Source: CBDHDJ01 sp965261645 (GTDB taxonomy: Bacteria > Pseudomonadota > Alphaproteobacteria > SHVV01). From it: 64,000 nucleotides of DNA. Positions 29,063 to 39,246 of this stretch are shown here, piece after piece. The DNA lies in contig CBDHDJ010000004.1 of NCBI GenBank assembly GCA_965261645.1, forward strand, positions 1,116,001 to 1,180,000. The letters run 5' to 3'. How positions within the stretch are numbered: position 1 is the first letter of the stretch; every line of letters starts with the position of its first letter. Below the pieces are notes generated by a model. That model ran no database searches and was not told where the DNA came from. It saw nothing but the letters and a program-made list of their open reading frames with translations. The translations under genes were made by a program, and so were the position numbers.

Positions 29063-29518
29063 ATGGTGATCGCAGTCGGGCTCCACATCCTCGCCGCCGT
29101 CATCTGGGTCGGCGGCATGTTCTTTGCCCATATGGCGCTCCGGCCTGCCGTGGGCCCGCTCGAGCCGCCTGAGCGGCTGCCCCTTCTCGAACGCACGCTC
29201 GGCCGGTTCTTCCAATGGGTGTGGGCCTCGGTGGTCGTGCTGCTTCTCAGCGGCTACTGGATGATCTTGATCGAGCTCGGCGGTTTTGCCGCGGTCGGCG
29301 TTCACATCCACATCATGCAGGGGATCGGCATCGTCATGATGCTGATCTTCCTCCACGTCTATTTCGCGCCTTTCCGCCGCTTGCGCGCCGCCGTGGCCGC
29401 CGAGGACTGGCCCGCAGCCGGCGCGGCGATCGGCGTGATTCGCCAGATGGTCGCCATCAATCTCGCGCTCGGCCTGGTGACCGCCGTCATCGGTTCCACC
29501 GGGCGCTACTGGGGTTGA
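29063..29518 (+). CDS. CopD-domain integral membrane protein
   Basis: A 151-residue membrane protein with four hydrophobic segments (about 3-22, 45-72, 78-100, 128-147). The AVIWVGGMFFAHMALRP start and paired His in HIHIMQGIGIVMMLIFLHVY resemble the CopD superfamily of small membrane proteins related to copper handling and to heme-binding HemJ-like proteins. No copC or copper ATPase is adjacent, so a role in copper is only a family-based guess. It lies between gshB and comM. Confidence 0.75.
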   Translation: MVIAVGLHILAAVIWVGGMFFAHMALRPAVGPLEPPERLPLLERTLGRFFQWVWASVVVLLLSGYWMILIELGGFAAVGVHIHIMQGIGIVMMLIFLHVYFAPFRRLRAAVAAEDWPAAGAAIGVIRQMVAINLALGLVTAVIGSTGRYWG

Positions 29519-29534
29519 GCCGAGCCCTTCGGCC

Positions 29535-31055
29535 ATGGTGGCGCGGGTTGCGACGGTGGCGTTCCAAGGCATCGATGTTCTCGATGTCGACGTCCAGGTG
29601 CAGATTGCGGCGGGCCTGCCCGCCTTTACCATCGTCGGCTTGCCCGACAAGGCGGTGGCCGAATCGCGCGAGCGGGTGCGCGCGACATTGGGTGCCATCG
29701 GGCTCGCGCTTCCAACCAAGCGCATCACCGTCAATCTCGCGCCCGCCGATGTGCTGAAGGAAGGCAGTCACTTCGATCTCCCCATCGCGCTCGGGCTCCT
29801 GGTCGGCATGGACGTGGTGCCGAGAGATGCCATTGGCGAGTACGTGGTGGTGGGCGAGCTCGGCCTCGACGGCTCGATCGCCGCGGTGGCCGGCGTGCTG
29901 CCCGCCGCGATCACCGCCTCAGCCGCGGGCAAGGGGTTGATCTGCCCGGCGGCGTGCGGCGGCGAGGCCGCCTGGGCCGGCGAGATCGACGTCCTGGCGG
30001 CGCCCACGCTTCTGGCGCTGGTCAATCACGTCAAGGGCACGCAGGTGCTGAGCCCGCCCGAGCCGGTGCTGGATGACGCAGCGGGGAGCCTGCTCGACCT
30101 CAAGGACATCAAGGGCCAGGAGACCGCCAAGCGCGCGCTCGAGGTGGCCGCTGCCGGAGCTCACAATCTCCTCATGATCGGCCCACCAGGGGCTGGCAAG
30201 TCGATGCTGGCGGCGCGTCTCTCGGGGCTTCTGCCGCCGCTCGATCCGGGCGAGACCCTCGAGGTCAGCATGATCGCGAGCGTCGCCGGGCTGATCACCG
30301 ACGGCAAGCTCACCCGCCGGCGCCCCTATCGCGATCCCCACCATTCGGCTTCGCTCCTGGCCATGGTCGGCGGCGGCACGCGGGCGCGGCCCGGCGAGGT
30401 GACGCTCGCCCATCTCGGCGTGCTCTTTCTCGACGAGCTGCCGGAGTTTCCCCGCGGCGTGCTCGATTCGCTGCGCCAACCGCTGGAGGCCGGCCGGGTG
30501 AGCGTCGCCCGAGCCAACAGCCACGTCACCTACCCGGCGCGCGTGCAGCTCATCGCCGCCATGAATCCGTGCCGCTGCGGCTATCTCGGCGACCCGGCGC
30601 TGGCCTGCGGCCGGGCGCCCAAATGCGCCAACGACTATCAGAGCAAGATTTCCGGCCCCTTGTTCGACCGCATCGATATTCATATCGATGTGCCCGCCGT
30701 AGAGGCTGCCGATCTCAGCCTGCCGCCGGCGGCGGAAGGCTCGGCCGAGGTCGCCCGGCGGGTGGCCCAGGCGCGCGCGATCCAGGCCGAACGCTATGGC
30801 GGGCGTGATTTCTCGCCGCCTGTGCGCACCAACGCGGAAGCCGACGGCGAGCTCCTCGCCGAGGTGGCGAGCCCGGACGAGGACGCCGCCCGGCTGCTGA
30901 CTGAGGCTGCCCAGCGCATGCGGCTCTCGGCGCGGGGCTATCACCGCGTGCTTCGCGTCGCGCGCACGCTTGCCGATCTCGAGGCGAGCGCCACCGTCCA
31001 CCGCCCGCATATCGCCGAGGCGCTCAGCTACCGCCGCATTCTCCTGCGCCAATAA
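29535..31055 (+). CDS. comM: YifB/ComM-family Mg-chelatase-like AAA+ ATPase
   Basis: A 506-residue protein. The N-terminal ChlI-like Lon-protease-fold domain (DVDVQVQIAAGLPAFTIVGL) is followed by the AAA+ core with Walker A MIGPPGAGKSMLAARL and Walker B LGVLFLDELPEF. The Cys-rich insertion CRCGYLGDPALACG and the C-terminal Mg_chelatase_C domain complete it. ComM is a branch-migration helicase helping integration of donor DNA during natural transformation. Its presence alone does not show competence; no other com gene is in the window. Confidence 0.93.
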   Translation: MVARVATVAFQGIDVLDVDVQVQIAAGLPAFTIVGLPDKAVAESRERVRATLGAIGLALPTKRITVNLAPADVLKEGSHFDLPIALGLLVGMDVVPRDAIGEYVVVGELGLDGSIAAVAGVLPAAITASAAGKGLICPAACGGEAAWAGEIDVLAAPTLLALVNHVKGTQVLSPPEPVLDDAAGSLLDLKDIKGQETAKRALEVAAAGAHNLLMIGPPGAGKSMLAARLSGLLPPLDPGETLEVSMIASVAGLITDGKLTRRRPYRDPHHSASLLAMVGGGTRARPGEVTLAHLGVLFLDELPEFPRGVLDSLRQPLEAGRVSVARANSHVTYPARVQLIAAMNPCRCGYLGDPALACGRAPKCANDYQSKISGPLFDRIDIHIDVPAVEAADLSLPPAAEGSAEVARRVAQARAIQAERYGGRDFSPPVRTNAEADGELLAEVASPDEDAARLLTEAAQRMRLSARGYHRVLRVARTLADLEASATVHRPHIAEALSYRRILLRQ

Positions 31056-31061
31056 CGCGGC

Positions 31062-32370
31062 GTGACGATGGACTCGCGCCCGCAACGCTGGCTCGCCGCC
31101 GCGGCGGTTTATGCCGACCGGCGCGTCATCGCCATCCTGTTTCTCGGCTTCGCCAGCGGGCTGCCCTTGGCGCTCACCGGCCAGTCGCTCGCGGTGTTGC
31201 TCAAAGAGGACGGCGTCTCGCTCACCGCCATCGGGCTCTTTGCGCTGGTCGGCCTGCCCTACGTGCTGAAATTTTTGTGGGCGCCGGTGATCGATGCGGT
31301 GCGCGTGCCGCTGCTGAGCCGCCTCATGGGTCGGCGGCGCAGCTGGCTCGTGACCACGCAAGCCGCGCTCATCCTCGCCATAGTCGCGCTCGGCTCGATC
31401 GATCCGGCCGCCGATCCGCTGGCCACGGCGGCGATCGCGCTCATCGTCGCGTTATGCTCGGCGAGCCAGGACATCGTCATCGATGCCTTCCGCATCGAGA
31501 GCCTGGACGAGCCGCAATACGCCGCCGGCATGGCCAACTACGTCGCGGGCTATCGCGTGGCGCTCCTGGTCTCGACCGCTGGCCTGTTCGAGCTCGTGTC
31601 CCTTCTCCAGGCCTCGGGCGACGCGGCTTCCGGCTGGTTCGTCGGCTACGCCGTGATGGCCGGCTTGCTCGCGATCGGTGTCGTCACGGTGCTCCTCTCG
31701 CGCGAGCCCGATTCGGTAAGGCCCGAGGAGACGGTCGCGCGGCCGTTCCGCGAGCGCTTCGCCCGAGCGGTGCTCGCCCCGTTCGCCGATTTCACGCGCC
31801 GGCCCGACTGGCTCGCCATCCTCCTGTTCGTCATGCTGTTCAAGTTCGGTGATGCCTTCGCCGGCATTATGACCGCGCCGTTCGTCCTCGATATCGGCTT
31901 CGACAAGACCGACTACGGCCGCGTGGTCAAGCTGTTCGGCTTCGCCGGCGGCTACGTCTACCGCGTCGCCGGGACGATCCATAGCCTGTGGATCGCCGGG
32001 CTGGTGCAGATGCTGTCCAATCTGATGTTCGTCTGGTAGGCGAGTGTCGGCGCCGACATGACGCTTTTGGTGCTGACCATCGCGATCGAGAACCTGGCCG
32101 GCGGGCTCGGCACGGTGATCTTCGTCGCCTATCTGAGCGGGCTGTGCGAAAACCGCGACTACACTGCGAATCAGTTCGCGCTTCTGTCCGCGCTCTCGGC
32201 GGTCGGGCGCACCGTCTTAATCGGCCTCGGCCGGCTGGTTCGCCGATGCGCTGGGCTGGGTGCCGTTCTTTCTGCTCACCACGGGAGCGGCGGTGCCCGG
32301 GCTTGTGCTGCTGTGGTGGTTGGCGCGCCGCCAGCCGGCGCCCGCCGGCGCGACAAGGAGCCTGGAATGA
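31062..32370 (+). pseudogene. ampG: AmpG-like MFS muropeptide permease, decayed
   Basis: The first frame encodes 325 residues (FLGFASGLPLALTGQSLAVLL, WAPVIDAV, SQDIVIDAFRIESL) that match AmpG, then stops at TAG 32037-32039 in FVW*ASVG. The same frame resumes with TIAIENLAGGLGTVIFVAYL and NRDYTANQFALLSALSAVGR, and is then lost near 32217, where one extra A (ttaatcgg) shifts it. The original frame continues as ASAGWFADALGWVPFFLLTT to LLWWLARRQ and ends at TGA 32368-32370. The segment KLFGFAGGYVYRVAGTIHSLW also looks about eight residues short. Two or three independent lesions argue for real decay. AmpG imports anhydromuropeptides for wall recycling. Confidence 0.87.
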
Positions 32371-32879
32371 CCGGGCGCATGACCGCCGTCGAGGGTGATA
32401 TCACCGCCCAAGACGTCGCCGCCATCGTCAATGCGGCGAAGTCCTCGTTGCTCGGCGGCGGTGGCGTCGACGGCGCCATTCACCGCGCCGCAGGGCCCGA
32501 GTTGCTGGAAGAGTGCCGCGGCATCGGCGGCTGCCCGACGGGCGAGGCGCGCATCACCGACGGATACCGCCTCAAGGCCATGCACGTCATCCACACGGTC
32601 GGGCCGCGTTGGCAGGGCGGCCACAAGGACGAGGACGAGCTGTTGGCGCGCTGCTACCGAAATTCGCTTGCGCTCGCCGAGGAGCACGGCCTTCGTACCA
32701 TCGCCTTTCCCTCGATCAGCACCGGCGCCTACGGCTTTCCCTTCGTACGGGCGAGCCGCATCGCGATCACCGAGGTGCGCGACCATCTCGCCGCCCACCC
32801 CGCCATCGAACGCGTGACATTCGTCTGTTTCGGTGCGGACGATTATCGTTTCTATACCAAAACGATCCCAGATATCTGA
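32367..32879 (+). CDS. Macrodomain protein (O-acetyl-ADP-ribose deacetylase-like)
   Basis: A 170-residue macrodomain: EGDITAQDVAAIVNAAKSSLLGGGGVDGAIHRAAG binds ADP-ribose (Asn and Asp catalytic), and the second phosphate loop is FPSISTGAYGFP. It resembles YmdB-type deacetylases that hydrolyse O-acetyl-ADP-ribose or remove ADP-ribose from proteins. The ATG at 32367 overlaps the ancestral ampG stop (ATGA), so the two were once translationally coupled; with ampG broken, ribosomes now terminate 330 bp before this start. Confidence 0.92.
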   Translation: MTGRMTAVEGDITAQDVAAIVNAAKSSLLGGGGVDGAIHRAAGPELLEECRGIGGCPTGEARITDGYRLKAMHVIHTVGPRWQGGHKDEDELLARCYRNSLALAEEHGLRTIAFPSISTGAYGFPFVRASRIAITEVRDHLAAHPAIERVTFVCFGADDYRFYTKTIPDI

Positions 32880-32989
32880 CGAGAATGAGGATCGTTAGCG
32901 AATTGACCGGGATTCGGCGTCACGCTAGACTCCCGGCCAGACGGAATTTTCAGCACGCGTCCACATTGTGAGCGGGCAGGGAGTAGAGG

Positions 32990-33015
32990 CACCGTCGGAC
33001 ACTGGTCCGGCGGTG
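32990..33015. terminator. Strong hairpin downstream of the macrodomain gene
   Basis: CACCGTCGGAC (32990-33000), a 4 bp loop ACTG, then GTCCGGCGGTG (33005-33015) form an 11 bp stem with one G-U wobble. It lies 110 bp after the macrodomain stop and 80 bp before the OlsB-like start. Only two T follow, so it is not a classical intrinsic terminator; it may end transcription weakly, stabilise the mRNA or act as a leader structure. Confidence 0.35.
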
Positions 33016-33095
33016 TTAGCATGTCGGGGCAACGTTAGGCGCAAAGGGGGGCTCGGTGAAGTTGCATCCCACAGCACACGGTCGGGTGAGCAGCC

Positions 33096-33944
33096 ATGCA
33101 TAGCGCGGCAATCAGGGAAGGCGGCATGCGCCTCGGCCCGGCGGGCGAATCGCAATCGCTGTTCTCCCAGGAGGGCCGCCTCGAGGTTCGCCTGACGCGC
33201 GATGCCGAGGACATCCACGCCGCACAGGCGCTCCGCTACCGCGTCTTCTATGAGGAGATGGGCGCCTGGGCGAGCGCCGCGATGACGGCGGAGCGGCGTG
33301 ATTTCGATGACTTCGATCTCTTGTGCGATCACCTTCTGGTGTTCGATCACAGCCGGCCGGCCGGCGAGACGGTGGTCGGATCATACCGCCTCCTGCGCCA
33401 GGAGATCGCCGAGCGGAACGGCGGGTTCTATTCGGCCGGCGAATACGATATCCAGCCTTTGCTCGCCATGGCGCGGCCCAACGAGCTCTTGGAGCTGGGG
33501 CGCAGCTGCGTGCACGAGGACTACCGCACCAACGCCATCATTCAACTGCTGTGGCGCGGCCTCGCCGGCTATTTTGCGGCGTACGAGATCAAGTACATCT
33601 TCGGTTGCGCGAGCCTGCCCGGGACCGATGTCTCGGCCCACACGCTGCCGCTCGCCTATCTCTACCACGAGCACCTCGCGCCGCCGGCGCTGCGCATTCG
33701 CGCCCTGCCCGAGCGCTACATCGACATGAACGTCATGCCGCGCGAAGAGCTCGATGCACGCGAGGCGCTCCGCCAACTGCCGCCATTGATCAAGGCCTAC
33801 CTCAGGCTCGGCTCGTTCATCGGTGAGGGCGCGGTGATCGATTATCAGTTCGGCACCACCGATGTGTTCGTGGTGTGCGACATCCTCGGCGTTGCCGAGA
33901 AATACCACCGCCACTTCGAACGCGACGAGCTCGCGTCCACCTGA
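33096..33944 (+). CDS. OlsB-like GNAT acyltransferase (ornithine lipid synthesis)
   Basis: A 282-residue protein of the GNAT fold. The stretch YRVFYEEMGA, the long insertion DDFDLLCDHLLVFD and LLELGRSCVHEDYRTNAIIQ match OlsB, the L-ornithine N-alpha-acyltransferase that makes lyso-ornithine lipid. Its product is completed by the O-acyltransferase OlsA, not in this window. Ornithine lipids replace phospholipids under phosphate limitation in many alphaproteobacteria, but I see no convincing Pho box upstream. The 216 bp before it hold the hairpin at 32990 and no gene. Confidence 0.82.
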   Translation: MHSAAIREGGMRLGPAGESQSLFSQEGRLEVRLTRDAEDIHAAQALRYRVFYEEMGAWASAAMTAERRDFDDFDLLCDHLLVFDHSRPAGETVVGSYRLLRQEIAERNGGFYSAGEYDIQPLLAMARPNELLELGRSCVHEDYRTNAIIQLLWRGLAGYFAAYEIKYIFGCASLPGTDVSAHTLPLAYLYHEHLAPPALRIRALPERYIDMNVMPREELDAREALRQLPPLIKAYLRLGSFIGEGAVIDYQFGTTDVFVVCDILGVAEKYHRHFERDELAST

Positions 33945-33990
33945 GCCCTTCGGGCAACCACCCGCCGATGCCCCCGCCGCCGGGGCACCC

Positions 33991-36258
33991 TCACCCGGCT
34001 TTGCGGTTGGCCTGATGCGCGGCCAGCGCCGCCAGGTTGACCAGATCGGTGACCGCGGTGCCCAGCGAAACGATCTGCGCCGGGCGTTCGAGGCCCGTGA
34101 GCATGGGGCCGATCACCGTGCCGCCGCCGAGCTGCTGCAAGATCTTGGTTGAGATGTTGGCGGCATGGAGCCCCGGCATGATGAGCACGTTGGCGGGCTC
34201 CGAGAGGCGGCAGAACGGATAGAGCGCCTTGAGCTCGGGATCGAGCGCCACGTCGGGCGACATCTCGCCGTCATATTCGAAATCGACCTCGCGTTGGTCG
34301 AGCAGCCGGACGGCTTCGCGCACCTTTTCGCCACGCGCGCGCATCGGGTTGCCGAACGTCGAAAAGGAGAGCAGCGCGACGCGGGGCTCATGCCCGAGCT
34401 CGCGGGCGAGCGCCGCCGTCTGCACCGCGATGTCGGCGAGCTCGTCGGCCTCCGCCAGCTCGTGCACCGCTGTGTCCGCGACGAGATAGGTCTTGCCCCG
34501 GGCTATGATGATCGAGACGCCGATAACGCGTTTGCCGGCTTCGGCATCGAGAACGCGGCGCACGTCCTCGTAGGCGACCCAGTAGTTTCGCGTGAGGCCG
34601 GTCACCATCGCATCGGCATCGCCGAGTGCGACCATGCAGGCGCCGAAGACGTTGCGGTCGGTATGGACGAGACGCTGGCAATCCCGGTGAAGCGCACCAT
34701 TTCGCTGCATGCGCCCGTAGAGAAACTCGATGTAGCGTGGATTCCTGTCGCTCAGCCCCGCGTTGTGGATTTCGAGCGCATCGGTCCCCTTCAAGCCGAC
34801 AGCGGCCATGGTTTCGCGCACCCGGTCCTCACGGCCGATCAGCACGGGCGTGCCGAAACCGTTGTTGTAGTAGGCGAGGGCGGCGCGAATCATCTTCTCG
34901 TCCTCACCTTCGGCGAAGACCACACGCCTCGGGTTCGCGCGGACCTCCTCGAAAATGAGCTCGAGCGTGCCGGCCAAGGGGTCGAGCCGCGTGCGGAGCG
35001 CGTGGCGATAGGCGGCCATGTCTTCGATCGGCTCGCGGGCGACGCCCGAATCCATCGCCGCTTGCGAGACCGCCGGCGGGATCTCGACGATCAGCCGGGG
35101 ATCGAACGGCACCGGAATGATGTAATCGGGGCCGTACTGGAGCTGCGCGCCGCCATAGGCCGCCGACACTTCATCGGGCACCTCCTGGCGCGCCAGCTCG
35201 GCGAGCGCATGGGCGGCGGCCATCTTCATTTCGTCGTTGAAGGTGCGGGCCCGGACGTCGATGGCGCCGCGAAAGACGTAGGGGAAGCCGAGCACATTGT
35301 TGACCTGGTTGGGATAATCAGAGCGCCCCGTCGCCATGATGGCATCGTCGCGCACGCCGGCCACCTCCTCGGGCGTGATCTCCGGGTCGGGGTTGGCCAT
35401 GGCGAATATGATGGGCCTCCCCGCCATCGATTTGACCATCGCCGGTGAGAAGGCGCCCTTGGCGGAGACGCCGAACAAGACGTCCGCGCCCTGCGCCGCG
35501 TCTTCGAGGGTGCGCAGATCCGTATCGACCGCATGGGCCGATTTCCACTGGTTGAGGTCGTCCCGGCCGCGGTGAACGATGCCGGTGCGGTCGCATAAAA
35601 ACGCGTTCTCGTGCCGGATGCCGATTCTCTTGGCGAGCTCGAGGCAGGCGATGCCCGCCGCGCCGGCGCCGTTGACCACAAGCCGGGTCTCCTCGATGCG
35701 CCGGCCGGTGATATCAAGCGCGTTGATCAGGGCGGCGCAGACGATGATCGCCGTGCCGTGCTGATCGTCATGGAACACCGGGATGTCCATGGCTTCGCGT
35801 AGGCGTTGCTCGATGATGAAGCACTCCGGCGCCTTGATGTCTTCGAGATTGATGCCCGAGAAGCTCTTGCCGAGGAAGCGCACGCAATTGACGAAGTCAT
35901 CGACGTCGTAGGCGTCGACCTCGAGATCGATGGCGTCGATGTCGGCGAAGCGCTTGAACAAGACCGCCTTGCCCTCCATCACCGGCTTGGCCGCCAGCGC
36001 GCCGAGATTGCCGAGGCCGAGGACGGCCGTGCCGTTCGACACAACGGCCACGAAATTGCCGCGGGCGGTGTAGAGATAGGCGGCGTTCGGGTCCTCGGCG
36101 ATGCGCAGGCACGGCACCGCGACACCCGGCGAATAGGCCAACGACAGATCGCGCTGGGTGTTGAGCGGCTTGGTAGGCGCGATGGCGAGCTTGCCGGGCA
36201 CGCCTTCGGCATGGAATTGAAGGGCGTCTTCGTCGCTGATCACAACCCTGCTCGTCAT
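33991..36258 (-). CDS. maeB: NADP-dependent malic enzyme with C-terminal phosphotransacetylase-like domain
   Basis: A 755-residue MaeB-type protein from ATG 36258. The N-terminal malic domain (LAYSPGVAVPCLRIAEDP and TNGTAVLGLGNLGALAAKPV-like segment) and the NAD(P)-binding domain (LVVNGAGAAGIACLELA) fill residues 1-430. A phosphate acetyltransferase-related domain follows (EIHNAGLSDRNP to NVLIMPGLHAANISTKILQQL). It converts malate to pyruvate with NADPH; the extra domain is thought to be regulatory (acetyl-CoA). It is divergent from mutS across a 240 bp region. Confidence 0.96.
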   Translation of the reverse strand: MTSRVVISDEDALQFHAEGVPGKLAIAPTKPLNTQRDLSLAYSPGVAVPCLRIAEDPNAAYLYTARGNFVAVVSNGTAVLGLGNLGALAAKPVMEGKAVLFKRFADIDAIDLEVDAYDVDDFVNCVRFLGKSFSGINLEDIKAPECFIIEQRLREAMDIPVFHDDQHGTAIIVCAALINALDITGRRIEETRLVVNGAGAAGIACLELAKRIGIRHENAFLCDRTGIVHRGRDDLNQWKSAHAVDTDLRTLEDAAQGADVLFGVSAKGAFSPAMVKSMAGRPIIFAMANPDPEITPEEVAGVRDDAIMATGRSDYPNQVNNVLGFPYVFRGAIDVRARTFNDEMKMAAAHALAELARQEVPDEVSAAYGGAQLQYGPDYIIPVPFDPRLIVEIPPAVSQAAMDSGVAREPIEDMAAYRHALRTRLDPLAGTLELIFEEVRANPRRVVFAEGEDEKMIRAALAYYNNGFGTPVLIGREDRVRETMAAVGLKGTDALEIHNAGLSDRNPRYIEFLYGRMQRNGALHRDCQRLVHTDRNVFGACMVALGDADAMVTGLTRNYWVAYEDVRRVLDAEAGKRVIGVSIIIARGKTYLVADTAVHELAEADELADIAVQTAALARELGHEPRVALLSFSTFGNPMRARGEKVREAVRLLDQREVDFEYDGEMSPDVALDPELKALYPFCRLSEPANVLIMPGLHAANISTKILQQLGGGTVIGPMLTGLERPAQIVSLGTAVTDLVNLAALAAHQANRKAG

Positions 36259-36499
36259 GGGCCGTCCTTCGCAATAGCTATTTGAAGAGTGAAATGGCGT
36301 GAAACGGTCGGAGCGGCGCGAGAGGAAGCGCCGGTCCTCGCGGCACATCGTCCCGGGAGACTAGCGGCAAAGCGGAGGCCCGGCAAACCGCAACGCGGAA
36401 TGACGCGCCAGCGATGGCGGGAATATCGCCGCGCCAGCCAGGCACTCGAGCGCCATCATTTCCGCGCCCGGCGCGGAGGCGATATGCTAATTTTCGGCG

Positions 36500-39232
36500 A
36501 TGTCCTCCGCCCATGACACCAGCAAACCCGCATCGGACTTGGCTGCCGCGAAGCGGCGCCGCGGTCCCGCCGACAGGCCCTCGAGCCCGCCCGCCGCGGC
36601 CAAGACGACGCCCATGATGACGCAATACCTCAGGATCAAGGCGGAGAATCCCGACAGCTTGCTGCTCTACCGGATGGGCGATTTTTTCGAGCTGTTTTTC
36701 GACGATGCGGTCGCCGCGGCCAAGGCACTCGACATCACGCTCACGCGGCGCGGCAAGCACGATGGCGCCGATATCCCGATGTGTGGCATTCCCGCGCACG
36801 CCGCCGAGGGCTACCTCGAACGCCTGATCCGCCGGGGCTTCAAGGTGGCGGTCTGCGATCAGACCGAGGACCCCGCCCTGGCCAGACGAAGGGGCCACAA
36901 GGCGGTCGTCCGGCGCGAGGTGACGCGCATCGTGACGCCGGGGACGCTCACCGAGGATTCGCTCCTCGATGCCCGAGCCCATAACTACCTTGCGGCTTTG
37001 GCGCGCGCCCAGGGCGCGCATGCGCTGGCCTGGCTCGATCTTTCCACCGGCGATGTGCAGGTCGCGCCCATCGAGCTCGCCGGTTTGGCGGCCGAGCTCG
37101 CGCGGCTCGCACCGGGCGAAATCCTCGTTGCGGAGAATCTGCTTGAGACGCCCGACCTGTTCGACCTCTTTGCCGACTGGAACGCCCAGCTGACCCCGCT
37201 CGCACCGGGCCGGTTCGAAAGCGCCTCCGCCGAGCGCCATCTCAAAGCGCTCTACGGTGTCGCCTCGCTGGACGGGTACGGCGCCTTTGAACGCGCCGAC
37301 ATCGCGGCGCTGGGCGCGCTCATCGAATATGTCGAAGCCACCCAGAAGGGCCGCCTGCCCACTCTCAAGCCGCCGGTTCGCATCCCCGCCGGCGCGATGC
37401 TGGAGATCGACGCCGCGACCCGGCGCAACCTCGAGCTCGTCCGCAGCCTTGGCGGCGAGCGGCAGGGCAGCCTGTTGCACGTGATCGACGAGACCGTGAC
37501 CAATGCCGGTGCGCGCCTGTTAGCGGCGCATCTCGCGGCGCCGCTGACCGATGTCCATCTCATCAATCAGCGTCTCGATCGGGTCCAGTATTTCGCCGAC
37601 GCGGACCCGATACGGGCCGAGGTTCGCGAGATCCTCAAGCGTTGCCCCGATATCGAGCGGGCTCTGGCGCGCCTCACTCTCGGCCGTGGCGGGCCGCGGG
37701 ATCTCGCGGCGGTCCGCGATGGCCTCGCCGAATCGGCGGGCGTGCGCGAGCCGGTGCGTGAGGATGGCTTGGGGGGGACCGGCCAGGCGATCGAGCCGTT
37801 GGTTCAGGATTTGGGCTTTCACGAGGTTCTGGTCGAGCGGTTGGCTCGCGCGCTCGGCCCCGATCTTCCGCTCAATGCGCGCGATGGCGGGTTCATCGCG
37901 GCCAGCTACCGGCCCGAGCTCGATGAGCTGCGCACGCTCCGCGACGAAAGCCGCCGCCTGATCGCCGGCCTCGAGCGGCGCTATGCCGAGGAGACGTCGA
38001 TCCCGAGCCTCAAGATTCGCCACAACAACGTGCTCGGCTACTACCTCGAGGTGACCGCGACCCACGCCGACAAGATCGGCGTGCAGCACGACACCTTCAT
38101 CCACCGCCAGACCATGGCCAGCGCGGTGCGTTACACGACGGTCGAGCTCGGCGAGCTCGAGGCGCGCATCTTAAGCGCCGCCGACAAGGCGCTCGCGCTC
38201 GAGGTCAAGCTGTTCGAGGATCTCGTCGGCGAGGTGACGGCGCGCGCCGAGGAGATCGCGAAGACCGCGGCCGCCCTGGCCGCATTCGATGTCGCGGCCG
38301 GCTTGGCCGAGCTTGCGCACCGGCGGCGCTATGTCAGGCCGGTGATCGATGACAGCGCGGCGTTCGCGGTGACCCAGGGCCGCCATGCGGTGGTCGAGGC
38401 GGCGCTCGAGGAACGCCGCGAGGCGGGCTTCGTCGCCAACGAGTGCGATCTTGCCGAGGGCCAGCGGCTGTGGCTCGTGACCGGCCCCAACATGGCGGGC
38501 AAAAGCACGTTCCTGCGCCAGAACGCGCTCATCGCCGTCCTCGCCCAGATGGGTGCCTTCGTGCCCGCCGAGGCGGCGCATATCGGCGTCATCGACCGGC
38601 TGTTCAGCCGGGTCGGCGCCGCCGACGATCTCGCCCGCGGGCGTTCCACTTTCATGGTCGAGATGGTCGAGACCGCGACGATCCTGAACCGGGCGAGCGC
38701 CAAATCCCTCGTCATTCTCGACGAGATCGGGCGCGGCACCGCGACCTTCGATGGCCTGTCGCTTGCGTGGGCAACGGTCGAGTACCTCGAGGGGATCAAT
38801 CGCTGCCGCGGGCTCTTCGCGACCCACTATCGTGAGCTCACCAATCTCGCCGCCAGGCTTTCCGCGCTGGCCTGCTACACGATGCGCGTGAAGGAGTGGC
38901 AGGGCGATGTGGTGTTCCTGCACGAAGTGGCGCCGGGTGTCGCCGATCGCTCCTACGGCGTGCAGGTGGCCAAGCTCGCCGGCCTGCCGGACGCCGTGAT
39001 CACGCGCGCCGAGCAGATATTGGCCGCGCTCGAGAAAGGAGAGCAGGCGGGTGCGGTGGCCGAGCTTGCCGATGATCTGCCCCTGTTCACGGCCGTGCAG
39101 CCGTCGCAAGCGCCAGCCGAGCCCGGCGCGCTGGCGCAGGCCCTCCGCGAGATGCACGTCGATGATCTCAGCCCGCGCGAGGCGCTCGAAATCCTCTACC
39201 GTCTCAAAGCCCTCAGCCACGACGAAAGCTGA
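36500..39232 (+). CDS. mutS: DNA mismatch repair protein MutS
   Basis: A 910-residue MutS. The mismatch-binding Phe-X-Glu is in MGDFFELFFDDA; the ATPase has Walker A GPNMAGKSTFLRQ, Walker B SLVILDEIGRGTATFDG and the HYREL motif. Domains II-IV are all present. The first ~38 residues form a basic, Pro/Ala-rich extension before MMTQYLRIKAENPDS, common in alphaproteobacteria; the internal ATG near 36614 is an alternative start. The EamA run begins 14 bp after its stop. Confidence 0.97.
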   Translation: MSSAHDTSKPASDLAAAKRRRGPADRPSSPPAAAKTTPMMTQYLRIKAENPDSLLLYRMGDFFELFFDDAVAAAKALDITLTRRGKHDGADIPMCGIPAHAAEGYLERLIRRGFKVAVCDQTEDPALARRRGHKAVVRREVTRIVTPGTLTEDSLLDARAHNYLAALARAQGAHALAWLDLSTGDVQVAPIELAGLAAELARLAPGEILVAENLLETPDLFDLFADWNAQLTPLAPGRFESASAERHLKALYGVASLDGYGAFERADIAALGALIEYVEATQKGRLPTLKPPVRIPAGAMLEIDAATRRNLELVRSLGGERQGSLLHVIDETVTNAGARLLAAHLAAPLTDVHLINQRLDRVQYFADADPIRAEVREILKRCPDIERALARLTLGRGGPRDLAAVRDGLAESAGVREPVREDGLGGTGQAIEPLVQDLGFHEVLVERLARALGPDLPLNARDGGFIAASYRPELDELRTLRDESRRLIAGLERRYAEETSIPSLKIRHNNVLGYYLEVTATHADKIGVQHDTFIHRQTMASAVRYTTVELGELEARILSAADKALALEVKLFEDLVGEVTARAEEIAKTAAALAAFDVAAGLAELAHRRRYVRPVIDDSAAFAVTQGRHAVVEAALEERREAGFVANECDLAEGQRLWLVTGPNMAGKSTFLRQNALIAVLAQMGAFVPAEAAHIGVIDRLFSRVGAADDLARGRSTFMVEMVETATILNRASAKSLVILDEIGRGTATFDGLSLAWATVEYLEGINRCRGLFATHYRELTNLAARLSALACYTMRVKEWQGDVVFLHEVAPGVADRSYGVQVAKLAGLPDAVITRAEQILAALEKGEQAGAVAELADDLPLFTAVQPSQAPAEPGALAQALREMHVDDLSPREALEILYRLKALSHDES

Positions 39233-39246
39233 TCGGCCACCGTCCC

